NCBI RefSeq assembly: GCF_028875915.1
Contig: NZ_JAPEHW010000019.1
Coordinates: forward strand, 1 to 54,571
DNA from: Pseudoalteromonas sp. G4
GTDB lineage: Bacteria; Pseudomonadota; Gammaproteobacteria; Enterobacterales; Alteromonadaceae
DNA: 54,571 bases
Reading direction: 5' to 3'
A program made the position numbers and the translations under genes. A model generated the notes under the pieces. The model was not told the DNA's origin, searched no databases, and saw only the letters and a list, made by a program, of their open reading frames with translations. Below, in pieces: positions 44,589 to 53,961 of this stretch. How positions within the stretch are numbered: the stretch's first letter is position 1; each line of letters opens with the position of its first letter.

Positions 44589-44615
44589 AAAAGGATAACT
44601 AAATTGTTGTTATCC
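44589..44615 (-). terminator. Terminator overlapping the stop codon of the hydrolase gene
   Basis: On the minus strand GGATAAC AACAATTTA GTTATCC TTTTGATTT forms a 7-bp stem and T-rich tail; the TAA of the hydrolase gene is inside the stem. It lies between convergent genes. Confidence 0.6.
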
Positions 44616-45299
44616 CAAATTCATTTTAACAGCGATCCAATTTTTGACCGGAACAAGCCATTCATCACTTGGTGTGTAAAATGCACCGTGTGAAAGCCCT
44701 GTATTAATCTCAATTTCCTCAAATGACGTTAACGCTGTACTTTTGGCTTTTAATTTAGCGCACGACTTTGCAGCATCACTTTTCTCGTAAACTGACAACA
44801 CATCTCCATACACTTGAATATCGCTATGTTTTGATGAAATCAAGCGCCCACAACCAGCCAGTAAAATGATATTAACACCAATATCTTGTAAGTAATGTGA
44901 GGTAAGCCCTGTAATAAACGCGCCTCTTGAAAAACCAACAAGGGTAATATGCGTTGGTTTTACGCCATTTTTAACTAGGCTGCGTATGTTTTCACTTAAC
45001 TGCTTGGCATATATAAAAGGATCCGTATTCTTTTTGCGATGCGTTGCAACCAAAGTATACCGTGCATCCGAAAGCGCTTGTTTGATACTCGGAAAATCAT
45101 ACACCCCCCAACCATGTTTGGTTTCTATTGGCATTGGATTATCCCCTTCAACAATGAACCCGTGCGAATAAAACACAAACTTACTTGCTTTGTTGTAGTT
45201 TTCAGGAATGTTATTTAAAACTTGATTAGCCATTGAGGTGTTGGTTAACAGCAAGCTAAATAGCCAAACACTCATTTTGATAAACCTTGATGCTTTCAA
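44610..45299 (-). CDS. Secreted alpha/beta hydrolase
   Basis: 229 residues with a signal peptide (MKASRFIKMSVWLFSLLL, then TNTSMA). FVFYSHGF is the oxyanion strand, Ser in GFSRGAF the nucleophile, and His in LSHGAFY near the C-terminus. It is a small dienelactone-hydrolase-like or esterase-like protein of unknown substrate. Monocistronic. Confidence 0.75.
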   Translation of the reverse strand: MKASRFIKMSVWLFSLLLTNTSMANQVLNNIPENYNKASKFVFYSHGFIVEGDNPMPIETKHGWGVYDFPSIKQALSDARYTLVATHRKKNTDPFIYAKQLSENIRSLVKNGVKPTHITLVGFSRGAFITGLTSHYLQDIGVNIILLAGCGRLISSKHSDIQVYGDVLSVYEKSDAAKSCAKLKAKSTALTSFEEIEINTGLSHGAFYTPSDEWLVPVKNWIAVKMNLG

Positions 45300-45471
45300 G
45301 CTGTCTCCTAAATAAATAATCTTTCAAGCAAATGAATTCTAAGGGTAAAGAATTAACTTGTATATCTTAAGCACACACTTCTTTACCATTATTTTACGTT
45401 AATAAATTGTTAATTTTACGAATGTCGGTATCATAGCAAGGGATGCAAACAACAACTTATATGGAAGCCCA

Positions 45472-47307
45472 ATGATTAAAAAAATAATAAAGTGGCTAGT
45501 GCTGAGTATTTTATTACTGGCATTTTTAGCAGGTGCATTTGTTGCCCATGAATGGTACGCCAAAAAACCATTGCGATTTAAATCGTACGTTGACCGTACT
45601 ATGGTAAAAATGGCCTTTGACAGCCCAGAAACCCTTACCTCGCTTGGTTTTTTAGAGAGTTTAGGCTTTAACAGCCACAATGCAGAGCTTGATGATGCAA
45701 GCCTTGCTAAAGACGACGAAATGTTCGCCCTGTTACCCGAAATAAGACAAGGTGTACTGCAATATGATGACAGCGAACTCGATAAATCTGATCAAATGTC
45801 GAAAGAAATTGCGCTCTATTTACTTGATTTTGCTGTTGATGCCACCGAGTTTCGCTACCACAGTTATCCGGTAAACCAATTATTTGGCATTCAAAACGGT
45901 TTCCCAAGTTTTATGGATGCGCAGCACCAAGTTAATTCGGTTGAAGATGCTAATAACTACATTAGCCGTTTAAACCAAGTTAAACGCAAGTTTAGTCAAA
46001 GCTTAGAGGGGCTAAAATTACGAGAAGAAAAAAACATTATTCCGCCGCGTTTTGTAATTGACCGCGTACTTGACGAAATGACCACCTTTGTTGCAACCCC
46101 AATCAATGAGAATATTCTTTACACCTCATTGCAAGATAAAATGAATAAAGCAGCAGAAAGTGGTAGTGCGGTTTTTGACGACCAAACTCAAGCAAAGATC
46201 CTTGCTGACGTTGAAAATGCAATGACAGAATCTGTGCACCCTGCTTATCAGCTGTTTATTGATTACTTTAGCGCACTTCGCGATAAAGCCACTACAGATG
46301 ATGGCTTTTGGAAGTTACCAAATGGTGATAAAGCTTATGCCAGCTCACTTAAATTTTTCACTACTACCAACTACACTGCCGATTTTATTCATCAAACAGG
46401 GTTAAATGAAGTTGCACGAATTCAGGGTGAAATTCTCACAATTTTAAATAGCGAAGGATTTGATACCAGCCTTGGCTTTAGCACGGCTATTGAAGCGTTA
46501 AAAGCCGATGAGCGTTTTTATTATCCTGATACCGATGAAGGTCGCGAACAAATTTTAGCGGACTATCAAACCATCCTAGATGAGATTGACCAAGGACTTG
46601 ATGGCGCATTTAATATTCGACCAAAAGCAGGTATGAAAGTGCGTCGCATCCCTGAATTTAAAGAAAAAACCGCACCGGGTGCCTATTATCAACAGCCCGC
46701 TATTGATGGTTCACGCCCTGGGTTATTTTTTGCCAATTTATACGATATTAAAGCCACTCCTAAATACTCAATGCGCACCCTTGCTTACCACGAAGGTATT
46801 CCAGGCCACCATTTTCAAATTGCCATTGGAATGGAAGCTGAAGGCTTGCCGCTCTTTAGACGCATGTCGCCATTTACTGCTTACACTGAAGGCTGGGCTC
46901 TTTATGCTGAACAAGTTGCGTGGGAGTTAGGCTTTCAAAACGACCCTTACGATAATATTGGCCGCCTACAAGCAGAACTTTTCAGGGCAGTACGCTTAGT
47001 AGTCGATACCGGTATTCACCATAAACGTTGGACACGTGAAGAAGCTATTGACTATATGCTTAAAAATACAGGCATGGCAGAGTCAGATGTTACCTCTGAA
47101 ATAGAGCGTTATATTGTGATGCCAGGCCAAGCAACCGCATATAAAGTAGGCATGATGAAAATCTTAGAAATTCGTCAAAACGCCAAACAAACGCTAGGTG
47201 ATAAGTTCGATTTGGCTGAGTTTCATGATGTGGTGCTTAAAAATGGTGCCGTACCTCTAGATATTTTGGCGCGTATTGTTGATGACTATGTGAAAAGCAA
47301 ACAATAA
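45472..47307 (+). CDS. DUF885 family protein (putative metallopeptidase-like)
   Basis: 611 residues. An N-terminal membrane anchor or uncleaved signal (IIKWLVLSILLLAFLAGAFV) is followed by a helical DUF885 domain. The zinc-site-like motif HEGIPGHHF starts at residue 440, and YTEGWALYAEQ follows about 30 residues later, together resembling HExxH-type metallopeptidases. Activity is not proven for most members. It has its own terminator. Confidence 0.85.
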   Translation: MIKKIIKWLVLSILLLAFLAGAFVAHEWYAKKPLRFKSYVDRTMVKMAFDSPETLTSLGFLESLGFNSHNAELDDASLAKDDEMFALLPEIRQGVLQYDDSELDKSDQMSKEIALYLLDFAVDATEFRYHSYPVNQLFGIQNGFPSFMDAQHQVNSVEDANNYISRLNQVKRKFSQSLEGLKLREEKNIIPPRFVIDRVLDEMTTFVATPINENILYTSLQDKMNKAAESGSAVFDDQTQAKILADVENAMTESVHPAYQLFIDYFSALRDKATTDDGFWKLPNGDKAYASSLKFFTTTNYTADFIHQTGLNEVARIQGEILTILNSEGFDTSLGFSTAIEALKADERFYYPDTDEGREQILADYQTILDEIDQGLDGAFNIRPKAGMKVRRIPEFKEKTAPGAYYQQPAIDGSRPGLFFANLYDIKATPKYSMRTLAYHEGIPGHHFQIAIGMEAEGLPLFRRMSPFTAYTEGWALYAEQVAWELGFQNDPYDNIGRLQAELFRAVRLVVDTGIHHKRWTREEAIDYMLKNTGMAESDVTSEIERYIVMPGQATAYKVGMMKILEIRQNAKQTLGDKFDLAEFHDVVLKNGAVPLDILARIVDDYVKSKQ

Positions 47308-47325
47308 TTTTTAAAAACGTCACAC

Positions 47326-47354
47326 AAAAAGAGCAGCTTAAGCTGCTCTTTTTA
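47326..47354. terminator. Bidirectional terminator
   Basis: AAAAAGAGCAGC TTAA GCTGCTCTTTTT is a 12-bp stem between the convergent DUF885 and dehydrogenase genes. Confidence 0.9.
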
Positions 47355-47370
47355 TCCAAATGTACTTTCT

Positions 47371-48666
47371 TTAACGATTCGATTGCGCATTAAAGTAATC
47401 AGTTGTGCCATGCGCTTCTATTGCTTCGGTTAATGCCACCAGCGCCACATTATAAACACTGTCCCTTAGTGAAATGCCTTTCTCAGTATAAATCTGCCAT
47501 GCATTTTCAAAGGCTTTCTCAAGCTTTTGGTGCAGTTTTTCTTCTACTTTATCAAGCGTCCATTGTTCGCCTTGGCGGTTTTGCAGCCATTCAAAATAAC
47601 TCACAATAACACCACCTGAGTTAGCCAAAATATCAGGCACAATTGTGACATTATTGGCTTGAAGTAAGCTATCGGCATCACTCTCAACAGGGCCATTTGC
47701 TATTTCAACAATGTATTTTGCCTTAACCTCGTTTGCATTATTTTGTGTGATCACGCCATCTAGTGCCGCTGGGATCAAAATATCCACATCCATTGTGATC
47801 AGCTCTTCATTACTAATGTGTTTAAATTCAAGCGTCTCACACACGGATTGATTACAGTAAACCGCTGTTAATTTTTTACTGCGCTGTTTTTCTTGATAAA
47901 TACTATCAACATCAAGCCCTTCAGCGCGATAGATGCCGCCTTGCGAATCACTAATGGCAACAATATTAAATCCCGCTTGCTGAAGTAATTTTGCACAGTG
48001 ATAACCACCATTACCAAAACCTTGAATTGCAACGGTCAGTTCGCTTGGTTTTAACCCAAGTTTTTTTACCAGCATTTGCGTACAAATAAAGGCGCCGCGG
48101 CCAGTTGCGCTTTCACGCCCAAGGCTTCCACCTAAAGAGATAGGCTTACCGGTGATCACCGCAGGCGCTTTACTGCGCGTGATTTTTTCATATTCATCCA
48201 TCATCCAGCCCATAATGCGGGCATTGGTATATACATCAGGTGCTGGAATATCGGTATCTGGGCCAATAAAATCAGCCATTGCACGTACATAAGCACGAGA
48301 CAAACGCTCCAGTTCCATTGGTGAAAGCGTTTTTGGATTAACAGTTACACCCCCTTTACCACCGCCAAGCGGTAAACCCACCACAGCGCACTTTAATGTC
48401 ATCCAAAATGCCAATGCTTCTACTTCATCTTGATTAACCGCTTGATGAAAGCGAATACCCCCTTTGCATGGGCCCAAAATATCGTTATAGCGACAGCGAT
48501 AACCTTTAAAATAGGCCAACCTGCCATTATCTAATCGGACAGGTAAATTACACGCAAGGGTTGCATGAGGGTGACTTAATGCTTCAATCACTTGGCTTGA
48601 TGTATTGGCTTGCTCACCAATGCGATGCAAACGCTCTATCGCGCTTGCCAGTACCGAATTACTCAT
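47371..48666 (-). CDS. Glu/Leu/Phe/Val dehydrogenase family protein
   Basis: 431 residues, full length for the family. The substrate-binding KGGIRFH and the catalytic Lys in LGGGKGGV are intact, PAPDVYTNARIM follows, and the NAD-binding Rossmann loop is VAIQGFGNGG. It catalyses reversible oxidative deamination of glutamate or a branched or aromatic amino acid. The lysine- and glycine-rich substrate loop reads like glutamate dehydrogenase, but specificity is not certain. Starts at an ATG with AAGGAG upstream. Confidence 0.9.
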   Translation of the reverse strand: MSNSVLASAIERLHRIGEQANTSSQVIEALSHPHATLACNLPVRLDNGRLAYFKGYRCRYNDILGPCKGGIRFHQAVNQDEVEALAFWMTLKCAVVGLPLGGGKGGVTVNPKTLSPMELERLSRAYVRAMADFIGPDTDIPAPDVYTNARIMGWMMDEYEKITRSKAPAVITGKPISLGGSLGRESATGRGAFICTQMLVKKLGLKPSELTVAIQGFGNGGYHCAKLLQQAGFNIVAISDSQGGIYRAEGLDVDSIYQEKQRSKKLTAVYCNQSVCETLEFKHISNEELITMDVDILIPAALDGVITQNNANEVKAKYIVEIANGPVESDADSLLQANNVTIVPDILANSGGVIVSYFEWLQNRQGEQWTLDKVEEKLHQKLEKAFENAWQIYTEKGISLRDSVYNVALVALTEAIEAHGTTDYFNAQSNR

Positions 48667-48967
48667 ACCAACTCCTTAGTATTTTCTTATAATTAAAGGT
48701 AATTTTTATAGAAATTCAAATTCTTACTAACCATAACCAATACTCTCTTCCATGGGGTTTGGTTTAAATAAATTGAATTTGTTATTAAGAGATTTAAGCA
48801 TTCTTGTTTAAACGCATGCACCAGCGAGAGTCGCGTTGTTAAAGTGCAAGCCTTAATAGCGAAAGCTAGAAATAACATGCATTTATAAAGAGGGGTTAAT
48901 AATGAATAGCGCTTTGCCCTTTTAATAACAATGCAAAACTAAAAGGGCATTTTTAAAATGATGAAAA
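48667..48967. other. 301-base gene-free region
   Basis: No supported gene. It contains the promoter side of the dehydrogenase gene, several very short frames without ribosome sites, one 7-codon frame with a good ribosome site (48902) and a plus-strand terminator-like hairpin. Confidence 0.6.
48902..48954 (+). ncRNA. Leader-like mini-ORF and terminator hairpin with no gene behind it (candidate small RNA end)
   Basis: GAGGGG stands 6 bases before an ATG that opens MNSALPF and stops at 48925. The hairpin TGCCCTTTTA / TAAAAGGGCA (48915-48924 and 48940-48949) starts within this frame and is followed by TTTTT. On the plus strand this is a complete intrinsic terminator, yet no plus-strand gene lies on either side nearby. 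An sRNA 3' end or a relic attenuator are both possible. Confidence 0.4.
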
Positions 48968-49246
48968 TTAGTTACTTTCAGGTGTTACTTGCTCTTTTCG
49001 TGATTTAGTCACGACCCTTTCAACACTTTTTCCAGTCACAGCCCAAAGAAATAAACCTGACCAAGCAATCAGTGAAAAACCCGCTGGTACGCATGCAACG
49101 GTAATCACTTTTGCATGTTTACGGTTTAAGAAGAATGCAAGAATGGCAGGTAAAAACCAAAGTACCAACGTCACTAAGGCTACACCTAAAACAAATACAG
49201 GGTTTGCATTGGCAAAAAATTCTTCAAAAAAAGTAAGCGTTTCCAT
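48968..49246 (-). CDS. Superinfection immunity family membrane protein
   Basis: 92 residues with two membrane helices (about 16-39 and 48-70). The pattern WFLPAILAFFLNRKHAKVITV ... GFSLIAWSGLFLWAV fits the Imm_superinfect family named after phage T4 Imm. Chromosomal members are common and need not act against phage. No phage genes are nearby. Confidence 0.75.
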   Translation of the reverse strand: METLTFFEEFFANANPVFVLGVALVTLVLWFLPAILAFFLNRKHAKVITVACVPAGFSLIAWSGLFLWAVTGKSVERVVTKSRKEQVTPESN

Positions 49247-49392
49247 AAGTTAAATTCCGAGTAAGAAAGCAATAGGGCTAGACTAATCGAACACACGGTA
49301 TGAAAGAGCGCTAAGTGTTAAGCGGTTAAACCAAGTGATTTACGGTAAAAAATTCAGTGTAGTAATGGGTTACTACCCTTTTTGAACGGCTT

Positions 49393-49656
49393 TCAGTTAC
49401 TATTTAATGCAAAGGTTAAGCAGGTCACACGCAGCATAGAGGCAAGGTTTTTAACACTGCCATGACGCTCAACAACCTCTTGATACAAGGTGGCAATAAA
49501 TTCTGGCACAGTAACATTTTCGGCTTCACAAATTTGTTCCAAGATTTGCCACATTTTATTTTCTAACGAAATGCTCGTAACGACCCCATGCAAACGTATC
49601 GACCGCTTTGTGCTGTCGTAAGATGTTTGCGGTTCACCAGCATATAATTCACACAT
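49393..49656 (-). CDS. Ribbon-helix-helix domain protein (RHH_4)
   Basis: 87 residues from the ATG at 49656, which has GGAAAA upstream; the longer frame to 49689 would run into the divergent gene. KRSIRLHGVVTSISLENKMWQILEQI ends in NLASMLRVTCL, the pattern of the RHH_4 family of putative DNA-binding proteins. Divergent from the VOC gene with only 15 bases between start codons. Confidence 0.78.
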   Translation of the reverse strand: MCELYAGEPQTSYDSTKRSIRLHGVVTSISLENKMWQILEQICEAENVTVPEFIATLYQEVVERHGSVKNLASMLRVTCLTFALNSN

Positions 49657-49671
49657 AAGGTTTTCCAATAC

Positions 49672-50067
49672 ATGGCTAAAATGATTCACAGCATGATCCG
49701 CGTAGTAGACGAATCAAAGTCACTGCAATTTTATCAAACTATTCTCAACTTAACAGAAAAACGCCGTATCACTTTTGATAGTTTTTGCTTAATTTATCTT
49801 GGTAATGATGAATCAGATTTTGAGCTTGAATTAACCGTTAACTTTGATACTAAAACGCCCTACACACATGGCAATGGCTATGGTCACCTTGCAGTAAGCG
49901 CAGAGAATATTGAGGCAATCCATCAAACAGCCACTGAACTTGGCTATCAACCCAAAGAAGTAAAATCGTTCTACAATGGCGATGCGCTGGTTGCCAAGTT
50001 CTTTTTTATAAACGACCCAGATGGCTATGCCATTGAAGTGATTGAGCGCTCAGATACCTTTAAGTAA
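49672..50067 (+). CDS. Lactoylglutathione lyase-like VOC protein
   Basis: 131 residues. The four glyoxalase-type metal ligand positions can be seen: His in MIHSMIRVVD, Glu in FELELTVN, His in GYGHLAVS and Glu in YAIEVIER. NLTEKRR and FFINDPDGY also fit glyoxalase I, which isomerises the methylglyoxal-glutathione adduct. It is shifted from canonical GloA in parts, so a related VOC enzyme is possible. The start at 49672 could also be the ATG at 49681. Confidence 0.82.
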   Translation: MAKMIHSMIRVVDESKSLQFYQTILNLTEKRRITFDSFCLIYLGNDESDFELELTVNFDTKTPYTHGNGYGHLAVSAENIEAIHQTATELGYQPKEVKSFYNGDALVAKFFFINDPDGYAIEVIERSDTFK

Positions 50068-50089
50068 AGCCACTAATGTGACTTTACTT
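50062..50089. terminator. Shared terminator hairpin spanning both stop codons
   Basis: AAGTAAAGCCAC TAAT GTGACTTTACTT is a 12-bp stem with one mismatch (a G-U pair in minus-strand RNA). It includes the TAA of the VOC gene and the TAG of the LtrA gene, which are convergent and 5 bases apart. Confidence 0.6.
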
Positions 50090-51299
50090 CACTTTCGTCC
50101 GCTAATTGTTCTTCTTTAGAAAGAACAAGGTAACCGCGCGTTACAGGAATGGCAATTTGCGAAATTAACGCTGTACCCCACAATAAGTTGCCAACTAAAG
50201 CAGGTACATATGGCACAATAAAAAATGTACCAATTGCCAAAGCTATACCAAACAACCTAATGTTTGGCGTTGCAAAGCGATGGGCTATTCGCGTTTCAAT
50301 GGTGCACTGTATCCATAATAAACTCGCTAAATATAAAGCAAGCCCGGCACAACCAACTGCGGCATATTTCAATGGGTAGGGCTGCCAAAACCCTACTTTT
50401 ACTTCGCCAGCCAACGCCACACCCAACATCACGGCGGCTAACATTAAAAATAAATGGGCTATCCACCAGCTAACTAGTGTCCACTTTTTGGTATTTTTCG
50501 GCTTACCATTCCCTACAAAGTCAAAGTAAATCCAACATAAAACAAATACAGCAAACCCACCAAAAATAAAATTAGCGAATATCTCAGGGCTTACTTTATA
50601 TACCCCTTTTTCTGAAAGGGTGATAACTAATTTAAAAAAGCCCTCACCCACCACAATCAAGAGTAATAGCGCAAAACGTTCAGCCATATGCCCTAAGCGC
50701 GGCACAAAACGGCTGCATTCGAGTATCCCTACCTTTGGCAGCATGTAAAGTAACTGAATACTAATAATACCCAAAGCAAATAATCCAAAGTTAAACGGCT
50801 TTGGTAAAAACGCACTAATCGCAAATACAATCGCCAATAAAAAGAAATTGCGGCTCACTTTGCTGGCAAGTACCGTTTCTTCAACACCTAAACGATTGGT
50901 TCGATAAAATAAATAGCCCGTTATAAAACGGTTAACTGCGTAGGCAAGTGCAAAATATTGCCAACCTTTATCTAAGATATGAGGAATAGAGGCCGCCATC
51001 ACCATTGCGGTGACAATTTGGCTCGACATAAGCAAGCGATGTTTAACATCTGTGCTTACGTAAAGTGAATTAAATACACTCGAATCGGCCCAAGCAAACC
51101 ACACAGCAATAAATATCCCTGCAAAAACAGTAAAACCTGCAAGGTTAAGGTGATCACTTAAGAAGTTCCCAAGCAAGAATATTATTACAACATGAATAAG
51201 ATCATAAAAAAGCTCTATCCAATGAACATGATCGTGTGCGTTTTCAACGTCCATATGATGTTGTGGTGCTCGCCACATCGGGTGTCGTTCTAAGGGCAT
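50073..51299 (-). CDS. Low temperature requirement protein A (LtrA) family membrane protein
   Basis: 408 residues with about ten to twelve membrane helices. HVHWIELFYDLIHVVIIF near residue 25 is the LtrA signature (ELFxDLxxVV), and VVGEGFFKLVI in the middle is the second conserved block. Named from a Listeria mutant; transport function unproven. Confidence 0.88.
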   Translation of the reverse strand: MPLERHPMWRAPQHHMDVENAHDHVHWIELFYDLIHVVIIFLLGNFLSDHLNLAGFTVFAGIFIAVWFAWADSSVFNSLYVSTDVKHRLLMSSQIVTAMVMAASIPHILDKGWQYFALAYAVNRFITGYLFYRTNRLGVEETVLASKVSRNFFLLAIVFAISAFLPKPFNFGLFALGIISIQLLYMLPKVGILECSRFVPRLGHMAERFALLLLIVVGEGFFKLVITLSEKGVYKVSPEIFANFIFGGFAVFVLCWIYFDFVGNGKPKNTKKWTLVSWWIAHLFLMLAAVMLGVALAGEVKVGFWQPYPLKYAAVGCAGLALYLASLLWIQCTIETRIAHRFATPNIRLFGIALAIGTFFIVPYVPALVGNLLWGTALISQIAIPVTRGYLVLSKEEQLADESEVKSH

Positions 51300-51788
51300 A
51301 GTCTGACCTTGTAATTAATTATGTGAGTAACAGTTTCTTTAGCATAATGTAATTAAAAGCGGTGATAAACGCTTAATTAAACGCGCTTTAATATGCTTTT
51401 TCTCAATATTACTTATTACACAGATTTATTAACTTCATTCTTTATTAAATAAACAGCAAACAAATGAATTTTCATCATCAATATGGGGGTTATTAATAAC
51501 GATTTGAATGACAAAATACTTAAATACATTTTATTAAAACAATAAAATGCGAAGGCATAGATGCTCTGATATTTATCTGCCATTCAAGCTAAGTTACTAA
51601 CAATATTATATTTTCAAAACACCCTTCCCATTAAATTTCTTGAGTTTAACTCACTAAAAACCAAACAACGGTATATTGCTTAATTGGTTACAATTTAAAC
51701 TTAACGATAATTATTATCATTTGCTATTTCAATTTTAATTATCTTTCTATAAAATGCCCGCACTTTTTCAGGGATATTTAGGTTTAGT
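51300..51788. other. 489-base A+T-rich region upstream of the siderophore receptor
   Basis: No gene or structured RNA is evident. The right end holds a Fur box and a -10-like element; the left end must hold the promoter of the LtrA gene. Confidence 0.6.
51706..51724. promoter_or_regulatory. Fur box
   Basis: GATAATTATTATCATTTGC matches the 19-base Fur consensus (GATAATGATAATCATTATC) at 14 of 19 positions, including GATAAT and ATCATT. It lies 24 bases before a TATAAAAT -10-like element (51748-51755) and 64 bases before the receptor start, so iron-dependent repression is expected. Confidence 0.8.
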
Positions 51789-53864
51789 ATGAAGTTAAAT
51801 CACATTACCAAAGCAATTACACTGTCACTTTTATCACTTTCAGCAACCGCTGTAGCCGATGAAAAAAAACTAGAAGTTATTGAAGTGAAAGGCACTTACT
51901 TTAACGATTACAAAGTAGATGATGCCTCTGGCGCAATGCGCGGTAGTACATCACTACTTGAAACGGCGCAGTCTGTTACCGTTATTCCAGAAACCATTAT
52001 TGATGAACAACTTGCTACAACATTAGGTGAAGTATTAATTAATGACGCCAGCCTCTCACCTGGCTCAAAACAGCGTAACCGTGAAGTTTTTAACGCCCGA
52101 GGCTTTGCCCTTAGCTCATCAAATGGCTATTTACGCGATGGTCACCAACACTGGTCACACTACCAGCAACCTATCGAAACGCTGTCACGTGTTGAAGTTA
52201 TTAAAGGCCCATCAAGTGTGCTTTATGGCCAATCTGCACCGGGTGGTTTAGTTAATATGGTAACTAAAAAACCAACCTCATCGTCGCTTTTGGATATCAG
52301 TGCAGACGCAGACCAAAATGGCTCTACACGTTTTATGTTAGATGCTGGCGGTAACTTAATTGAAGACCTAAATTACCGCGGTGTATTAGTAAAACAAGAT
52401 GTGGTGTTTGACCGTGAATACGCCAATGGCGAAAACCGAGAGCGCGACCGTTTTTTAGGTTATCTTGCGGTTGATTACGCAATTACTGACGACTTGATTG
52501 TGAATGTGTACTACGACCAAACAGATGACAAAACTGGCCTTGATACCGGTGCTTGGTTAAACAGCAACGGTGATGTAATTGGCGATAAAGACTATATCTA
52601 TGACTTTTCATGGGCATTTACTGATATTCGCGTAAACAACCTGGGTACCAAAATCGATTATCACCTCAACAATGACTGGCAAATGACGTTTGGTTACAAC
52701 GAGCAGACCTTTGAGCGTCAACGTTTTGAGTCTGCGCCGCGTAAACCATCTGATTATGTAGCTGGTGATAGTTATCAGTCGCGCCCATACGACCGCTTTG
52801 ATGATTGGCAATTCAAAACCATGTATTTCGATGTAAAAGGTGAATTTAATACGGGTAGCATTCGTCATGACTTACTTGTTGGCGCAAATAGCCTAGATTA
52901 TTACTATGGTCAGCTACGCGTTAAAGCTGCAAGTGTTGATTACACACCTGGCAGCCAAGAACCAACGCGCCCAGATATTTCATATAAAACGGACGACACC
53001 CATTACACCAGCGAATACGACTTTTACGGTTTTTATGTACAAGACTTAATTACCTTTAACGATACATGGCAAGTGTCGCTTGGTGGCCGTTTTGATAAAC
53101 AAAACAAAGAAGGTGCTGACAGCGAATCATTTGTGCCAAAATTTGGTGTGCTTTTCCACCCTATTTCAGATGCAACAGTTTACCTAAGCTATGCCGAAGG
53201 GTTTGAGCCACAGCGCAGCGAAACATTAAATGACGAAACCGATAAAAACCACGGCATGAAGCTAGATGCGGTGACATCGGAGCAATTAGAGCTTGGTTTA
53301 AAATGGCAAGTGTCTGAACGCTTAATGATTGATACAGCCGTGTTTGATATTGAAAAAAGCGGCGTATTAGTGCGAGAAACACTGATTGACGACCCTAATT
53401 TTGACACCATTACTACACAAGCAGGCCTGCAGCGCCATAAAGGCTTTGAAGCATCAGCACAAGGTGCTGTTACAGATACGCTTTTCGTAATGGCATCAAC
53501 CATGTACCTAGATGCACAGTACGAGCGTGACAGTAACTACGAAGGCAAAACACCTGTGGATGCACCTAAATGGTCAGCATCACTTTGGTCGCGTTACGAA
53601 ATAACCGAAAAGTTAGCGCTTAATGCGGGTTTAATTTACCAAGGTGAGCGTTTTGCTGACGCCGACAATACGATTACTAAAGATGCGTATTACCGCCTTG
53701 ATCTAGGTGCAACTTTCAGCACACAAATTGGTGGACAAGACACCGACTTCCGCTTCAATATAGAAAATGCATTAGATGAAGATTATCTTGCTGGCGGCGG
53801 TGTAAACAATGTCACCATTGGTGATGCACGTACTGCCCGTTTTGAAGTACGCGTGTCACTTTAA
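51789..53864 (+). CDS. TonB-dependent siderophore receptor
   Basis: 691 residues with a signal peptide (MKLNHITKAITLSLLSLSATAVA). A TonB-box-like LEVIEVKG is followed by the plug: TSLLETAQSVTVIPETII, FNARGFALSSSNGYLRDG, and LSRVEVIKGPSSVLYGQSAPGG, typical of FhuE/FhuA-type ferric-siderophore receptors. The rest is a 22-strand barrel ending ARFEVRVSL, where the last residue is Leu rather than Phe. Fur box upstream; the PepSY gene lies behind it. Ligand unknown; probably a hydroxamate-type siderophore by family. Confidence 0.93.
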   Translation: MKLNHITKAITLSLLSLSATAVADEKKLEVIEVKGTYFNDYKVDDASGAMRGSTSLLETAQSVTVIPETIIDEQLATTLGEVLINDASLSPGSKQRNREVFNARGFALSSSNGYLRDGHQHWSHYQQPIETLSRVEVIKGPSSVLYGQSAPGGLVNMVTKKPTSSSLLDISADADQNGSTRFMLDAGGNLIEDLNYRGVLVKQDVVFDREYANGENRERDRFLGYLAVDYAITDDLIVNVYYDQTDDKTGLDTGAWLNSNGDVIGDKDYIYDFSWAFTDIRVNNLGTKIDYHLNNDWQMTFGYNEQTFERQRFESAPRKPSDYVAGDSYQSRPYDRFDDWQFKTMYFDVKGEFNTGSIRHDLLVGANSLDYYYGQLRVKAASVDYTPGSQEPTRPDISYKTDDTHYTSEYDFYGFYVQDLITFNDTWQVSLGGRFDKQNKEGADSESFVPKFGVLFHPISDATVYLSYAEGFEPQRSETLNDETDKNHGMKLDAVTSEQLELGLKWQVSERLMIDTAVFDIEKSGVLVRETLIDDPNFDTITTQAGLQRHKGFEASAQGAVTDTLFVMASTMYLDAQYERDSNYEGKTPVDAPKWSASLWSRYEITEKLALNAGLIYQGERFADADNTITKDAYYRLDLGATFSTQIGGQDTDFRFNIENALDEDYLAGGGVNNVTIGDARTARFEVRVSL

Positions 53865-53907
53865 TCACAAAATAAAACGCATTAACCGTCAATTAATGCA
53901 TTAAATA

Positions 53908-53938
53908 AAGCGAGCAACCTCAAGGTTGGCTCGCTTTT
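53908..53938 (+). terminator. Terminator hairpin after the receptor gene
   Basis: AAGCGAGC AACCTCAAGGTT GGCTCGCTTTT forms a long stem with a small bulge and T tail, 24 bases before the start of the PepSY gene. It may lower rather than abolish transcription into that gene. Confidence 0.8.
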
Positions 53939-53961
53939 ATCGTTACAATGAGCAATAAACT

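Noticed and set aside
48693..48878. 61-codon minus-strand frame in the gap upstream of the dehydrogenase
   Set aside because: No ribosome site, no recognisable pattern, and it occupies the likely promoter of the dehydrogenase gene.
48968..49246. Prophage or phage-defence island suggested by the superinfection-immunity family name
   Set aside because: The surrounding genes are ordinary chromosomal ones and no phage, integrase or attachment sequence is visible.
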